The notes below the pieces were generated by a model, which was not told the origin of the DNA, ran no database searches, and saw nothing but the letters and a program-made list of their open reading frames with translations. A stretch of DNA of 64,000 bases from Propionispira arboris (GTDB taxonomy: Bacteria; Bacillota; Negativicutes; Selenomonadales; Selenomonadaceae): assembly GCF_900109225.1 (NCBI RefSeq), contig NZ_FNZK01000018.1, positions 1-64,000 of the forward strand, read 5' to 3'. Positions 62,043-64,000 of the stretch are shown one piece after another. The first letter of the stretch is position 1. The number at the start of each line of letters is the position of its first letter. The translations under genes and the position numbers were made by a program.

Positions 62043-63287
62043 GTGAGCCGTACTAAAGGAATCCATATATTGGCAAAACCGGTTGGACCGCTTTGCAACT
62101 TGAATTGTAAATATTGCTTTTATACGGAAAAGGCGGCAATGTATGCCTCCAAAAAAAACTTTCGTATGTCGGATGATGTCATGGAAACTTATATCCATAA
62201 ATATATTAGTGCCCAGCCTGTACCTGAAGTGTCATTTGTCTGGCAGGGTGGTGAACCGACACTTTTAGGATTGGAATTTTTTCAAAGGGTAGTAGAATTG
62301 CAACAAAAATATTCCAGTGGAAAGAAAATTATAAATTCACTGCAGACGAATGGTACGTTGCTTGATGATCAATGGGGTAGATTTTTAAAAACGAATGATT
62401 TCTTTGTCGGGTTAAGTTTGGACGGGCCAGAAAACATCCATAATCGTTACCGTTTAACCTGCCCTGGTCAGCCGACATTTGACAAAGTTATGCAGGGTCT
62501 TGCTTTATTACAAAAATACGGAATTCCTGTAAATGTACTGAGTTGTGTGACGAAAGAGTCGGCGTATAAACCTTTAGAGATTTATCAATTTTTTAAGGAA
62601 ATTGGTGTTGGTTTTATACAGTTTATTCCTATTGTGGAGCGACGACCGGATGAAGTCGCAAAAAAATTAGGTCTCAGGCTTGCGACACCAGCGTCGCTTA
62701 ATCTAGATGAAAAAACGGAAGTTACAGCATGGTCGGTGGAACCAGAAGTATATGGAGATTTCTTAATAACTATTTTTGATGAATGGGTAAAAAATGATGT
62801 CGGATCTATTCATGTAATGAATTTTGAATGGGCGCTGGAGGCATGGCTTGGATTGCCTGCAACGGTTTGTGTGTTTGCCGAGCAGTGTGGTGAATCAGTC
62901 ATTCTAGAGCATGATGGGGGAATTTTTTCCTGTGATCATTATGTATATCCGGAATTTTATTTAGGCAGTATTTTGACATCGGACCCCTATACAATGGTTG
63001 ATTCCGAAAAGCAATGCCAATTTAGCAAAAATAAAGGGGCAGTGCCTCGATATTGTCAAACGTGTGAGGTAGAGTTTGCTTGCCATGGTGAATGTCCGAA
63101 GCATCGTTTTGCTATGACACCAGATGGTAAGATAGGGCTTAATTACTTATGCGCAGGCTACCAAAAGTATTTTCGCCATATCCATCCGTACATGAAAGTC
63201 ATGTGTCAGTTAATTGAAAACAATTTACCCGCAGCAAAGATAAGGGATGTCATCAAGGGACCGTTAGTTGTTAAACGAACTAAATGA
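62043..63287 (+). CDS. Anaerobic sulfatase-maturating enzyme 2 (radical SAM, SPASM)
   Basis: A 414-residue maturase with a GTG start after AAGGTGATGAG. It has CNLNCKYCFYTEK at 19-31, WQGGEPTLLG near 73, SLQTNGTLLDDQW near 100, GLSLDGP near 124 and a SPASM end with CVFAEQCGESVILEHDGGIFSCDHYVYPE and CQTCEVEFACHGECPKHR. This is close to the characterised anSME enzymes. It lies 74 bp after the exported sulfatase gene and should make its formylglycine before export. It differs from maturase 1 in both sequence and codon use. Confidence 0.94.
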   Translation: MSRTKGIHILAKPVGPLCNLNCKYCFYTEKAAMYASKKNFRMSDDVMETYIHKYISAQPVPEVSFVWQGGEPTLLGLEFFQRVVELQQKYSSGKKIINSLQTNGTLLDDQWGRFLKTNDFFVGLSLDGPENIHNRYRLTCPGQPTFDKVMQGLALLQKYGIPVNVLSCVTKESAYKPLEIYQFFKEIGVGFIQFIPIVERRPDEVAKKLGLRLATPASLNLDEKTEVTAWSVEPEVYGDFLITIFDEWVKNDVGSIHVMNFEWALEAWLGLPATVCVFAEQCGESVILEHDGGIFSCDHYVYPEFYLGSILTSDPYTMVDSEKQCQFSKNKGAVPRYCQTCEVEFACHGECPKHRFAMTPDGKIGLNYLCAGYQKYFRHIHPYMKVMCQLIENNLPAAKIRDVIKGPLVVKRTK

Positions 63288-63414
63288 TAACTAACTGAAG
63301 ACGAGAAATCAAAAAACAATGATATTGTCATTTATAATACTTATTTTAGTTTTTAATAAATTTCCATGATAATTTTCCTGAGTAAAAATACGAAAGATAT
63401 TAGGAGGACAAAAA

Positions 63415-64000
63415 ATGAGAAAAATTTTATTATTTGTTGTAGTGTTGGTATTATTAATAAGTTTAATCGGTACAGCTTTGGCAGCTTCTTCTCTTGATGA
63501 TGTGCCAGCCAATCATTGGGCTTATACAGCAATTCGAGATCTTGCGAAGGCAAAGGTGATTGATATCAATCTTGATGAATCACCTGAAAGTAATAAACTA
63601 ATGTCACGATACGAATGTGCTGTTCTTGTAGCAAAAGCTATGCAAAATATGGACAAGGCTAATGATGCGCAAAAAATAATTATTAACTCGCTCAAAATGG
63701 AATTTGATCCTGAAATCAAAGATATTAACATGAGTGTAACTAAAAAAGAAAAGAATTATCCCATTGTAAAGATTGGAGGCGATATTCGTTATCGCTTTTA
63801 CAGCAATCTTGGTGGTACAGGCACCAATAAGGGGGGGAAGAGCACGAGCGTGAGTCAAGATCGTTTCCGTATTGGTATGACTGCACAGCTTGATGAACGA
63901 TGGACGGTCAATGCTAGGATTGGTTCGCAGTTTGTTTCTAACAGGACTAATTACGGTTCGACTAGCGGCTCCAATGGTTCTTCTTCAGGGGAAACTCAAA
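63415..64000 (+). CDS. SLH-domain outer-membrane porin (cut by window edge)
   Basis: The first 195 codons of a gene running off the right edge. The ATG follows TAGGAGG. A signal peptide (about 1-23, MRKILLFVVVLVLLISLIG..ALA) is followed by an SLH domain (LDDVPANHWAYTAIRDLAKAKVIDI... to about 80), a short linker and the start of a beta-barrel (IGGDIRYRFYSNLGG near 120, QDRFRIGMTAQLDERWTVNARIGSQF). This is the Negativicutes OmpM/Mep45 type, where SLH binds the cell wall and the barrel sits in the outer membrane. It is 127 bp after maturase 2 with no terminator seen, so it may belong to the locus. Confidence 0.9.
   Translation, partial: MRKILLFVVVLVLLISLIGTALAASSLDDVPANHWAYTAIRDLAKAKVIDINLDESPESNKLMSRYECAVLVAKAMQNMDKANDAQKIIINSLKMEFDPEIKDINMSVTKKEKNYPIVKIGGDIRYRFYSNLGGTGTNKGGKSTSVSQDRFRIGMTAQLDERWTVNARIGSQFVSNRTNYGSTSGSNGSSSGETQ

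Noticed and set aside
1-64000. rRNA genes, CRISPR arrays and replication origins
   Set aside because: I looked for 16S/23S/5S signatures, spacer-separated repeats and DnaA-box clusters and found none.

Overview
The window is an AT-rich chromosomal segment, most likely from a Negativicutes bacterium (a Firmicute with an outer membrane). The clearest sign is the gene cut by the right edge: it encodes a signal peptide, then one SLH domain, then a beta-barrel porin start, the outer-membrane protein type of Selenomonadales and Sporomusaceae. Anaerobic genes (glpABC, anaerobic sulfatase-maturating enzymes), a T-box and a LevR/sigma-54 mannose-type PTS fit this.

Layout. 1-6.5 kb: the right part of an integrated mobile element. 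It holds the start of an IS21-type IstA gene at the left edge, a primase/helicase-like ATPase, several unknown genes and a large serine recombinase, followed by a bidirectional terminator and tRNA-Ala(CGC). 6.8-13.3 kb: housekeeping and surface genes, namely a glucosaminidase-like protein, two metallophosphoesterases, a DfsB-like protein, and a T-box-controlled, sequence-divergent seryl-tRNA synthetase. 13.8-19.5 kb: a LevR-type activator, a sigma-54 promoter and a complete mannose-family PTS (IIA, IIB, IIC, IID). 19.6-34.9 kb: mixed single genes, including an MFS pump, LysR, cyclopropane synthase, a VIT1-type transporter, a secreted HAD phosphatase, a FliB-like protein, a MerR unit, a soluble chemoreceptor and a c-di-GMP enzyme with a repeat coiled coil. 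35.1-44.2 kb: glycerol-3-phosphate use. GlpT and GlpABC are divergent, next to a three-part sensing system (PhnD-like lipoprotein, histidine kinase, NarL-type regulator). The kinase and regulator genes each carry a one-base homopolymer frameshift. 44.3-47.4 kb: TetR, a ferredoxin-like QueG relative, DUF4865 and LysR.

47.6-64 kb is the most interesting part: a sulfated-glycoside utilisation locus. A LacI-type regulator is divergent from a beta-phosphoglucomutase-like HAD protein, a GH3 glycosidase and a cytoplasmic sulfatase. A GPH sugar symporter, a TauE/SafE anion exporter and a sulfatase-maturating radical-SAM enzyme follow. Then come a chemoreceptor on the other strand, an exported sulfatase, a second maturase and an SLH porin. 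The palindrome CTTATACGTATAAG, perfect or with one mismatch, recurs at six places in the locus and nowhere else I could find. It lies in front of the first operon, TauE, the chemoreceptor and the exported sulfatase. Three of these promoters also share one -35/-10 architecture. I infer a single LacI regulon that links outer-membrane entry, periplasmic and cytoplasmic desulfation, sulfate export, glycoside cleavage and chemotaxis. The lacI-to-first-maturase part uses mostly AGA/AGG for arginine, unlike its neighbours, which suggests it was acquired.

Functions are assigned from motifs and family knowledge. No database search was possible.
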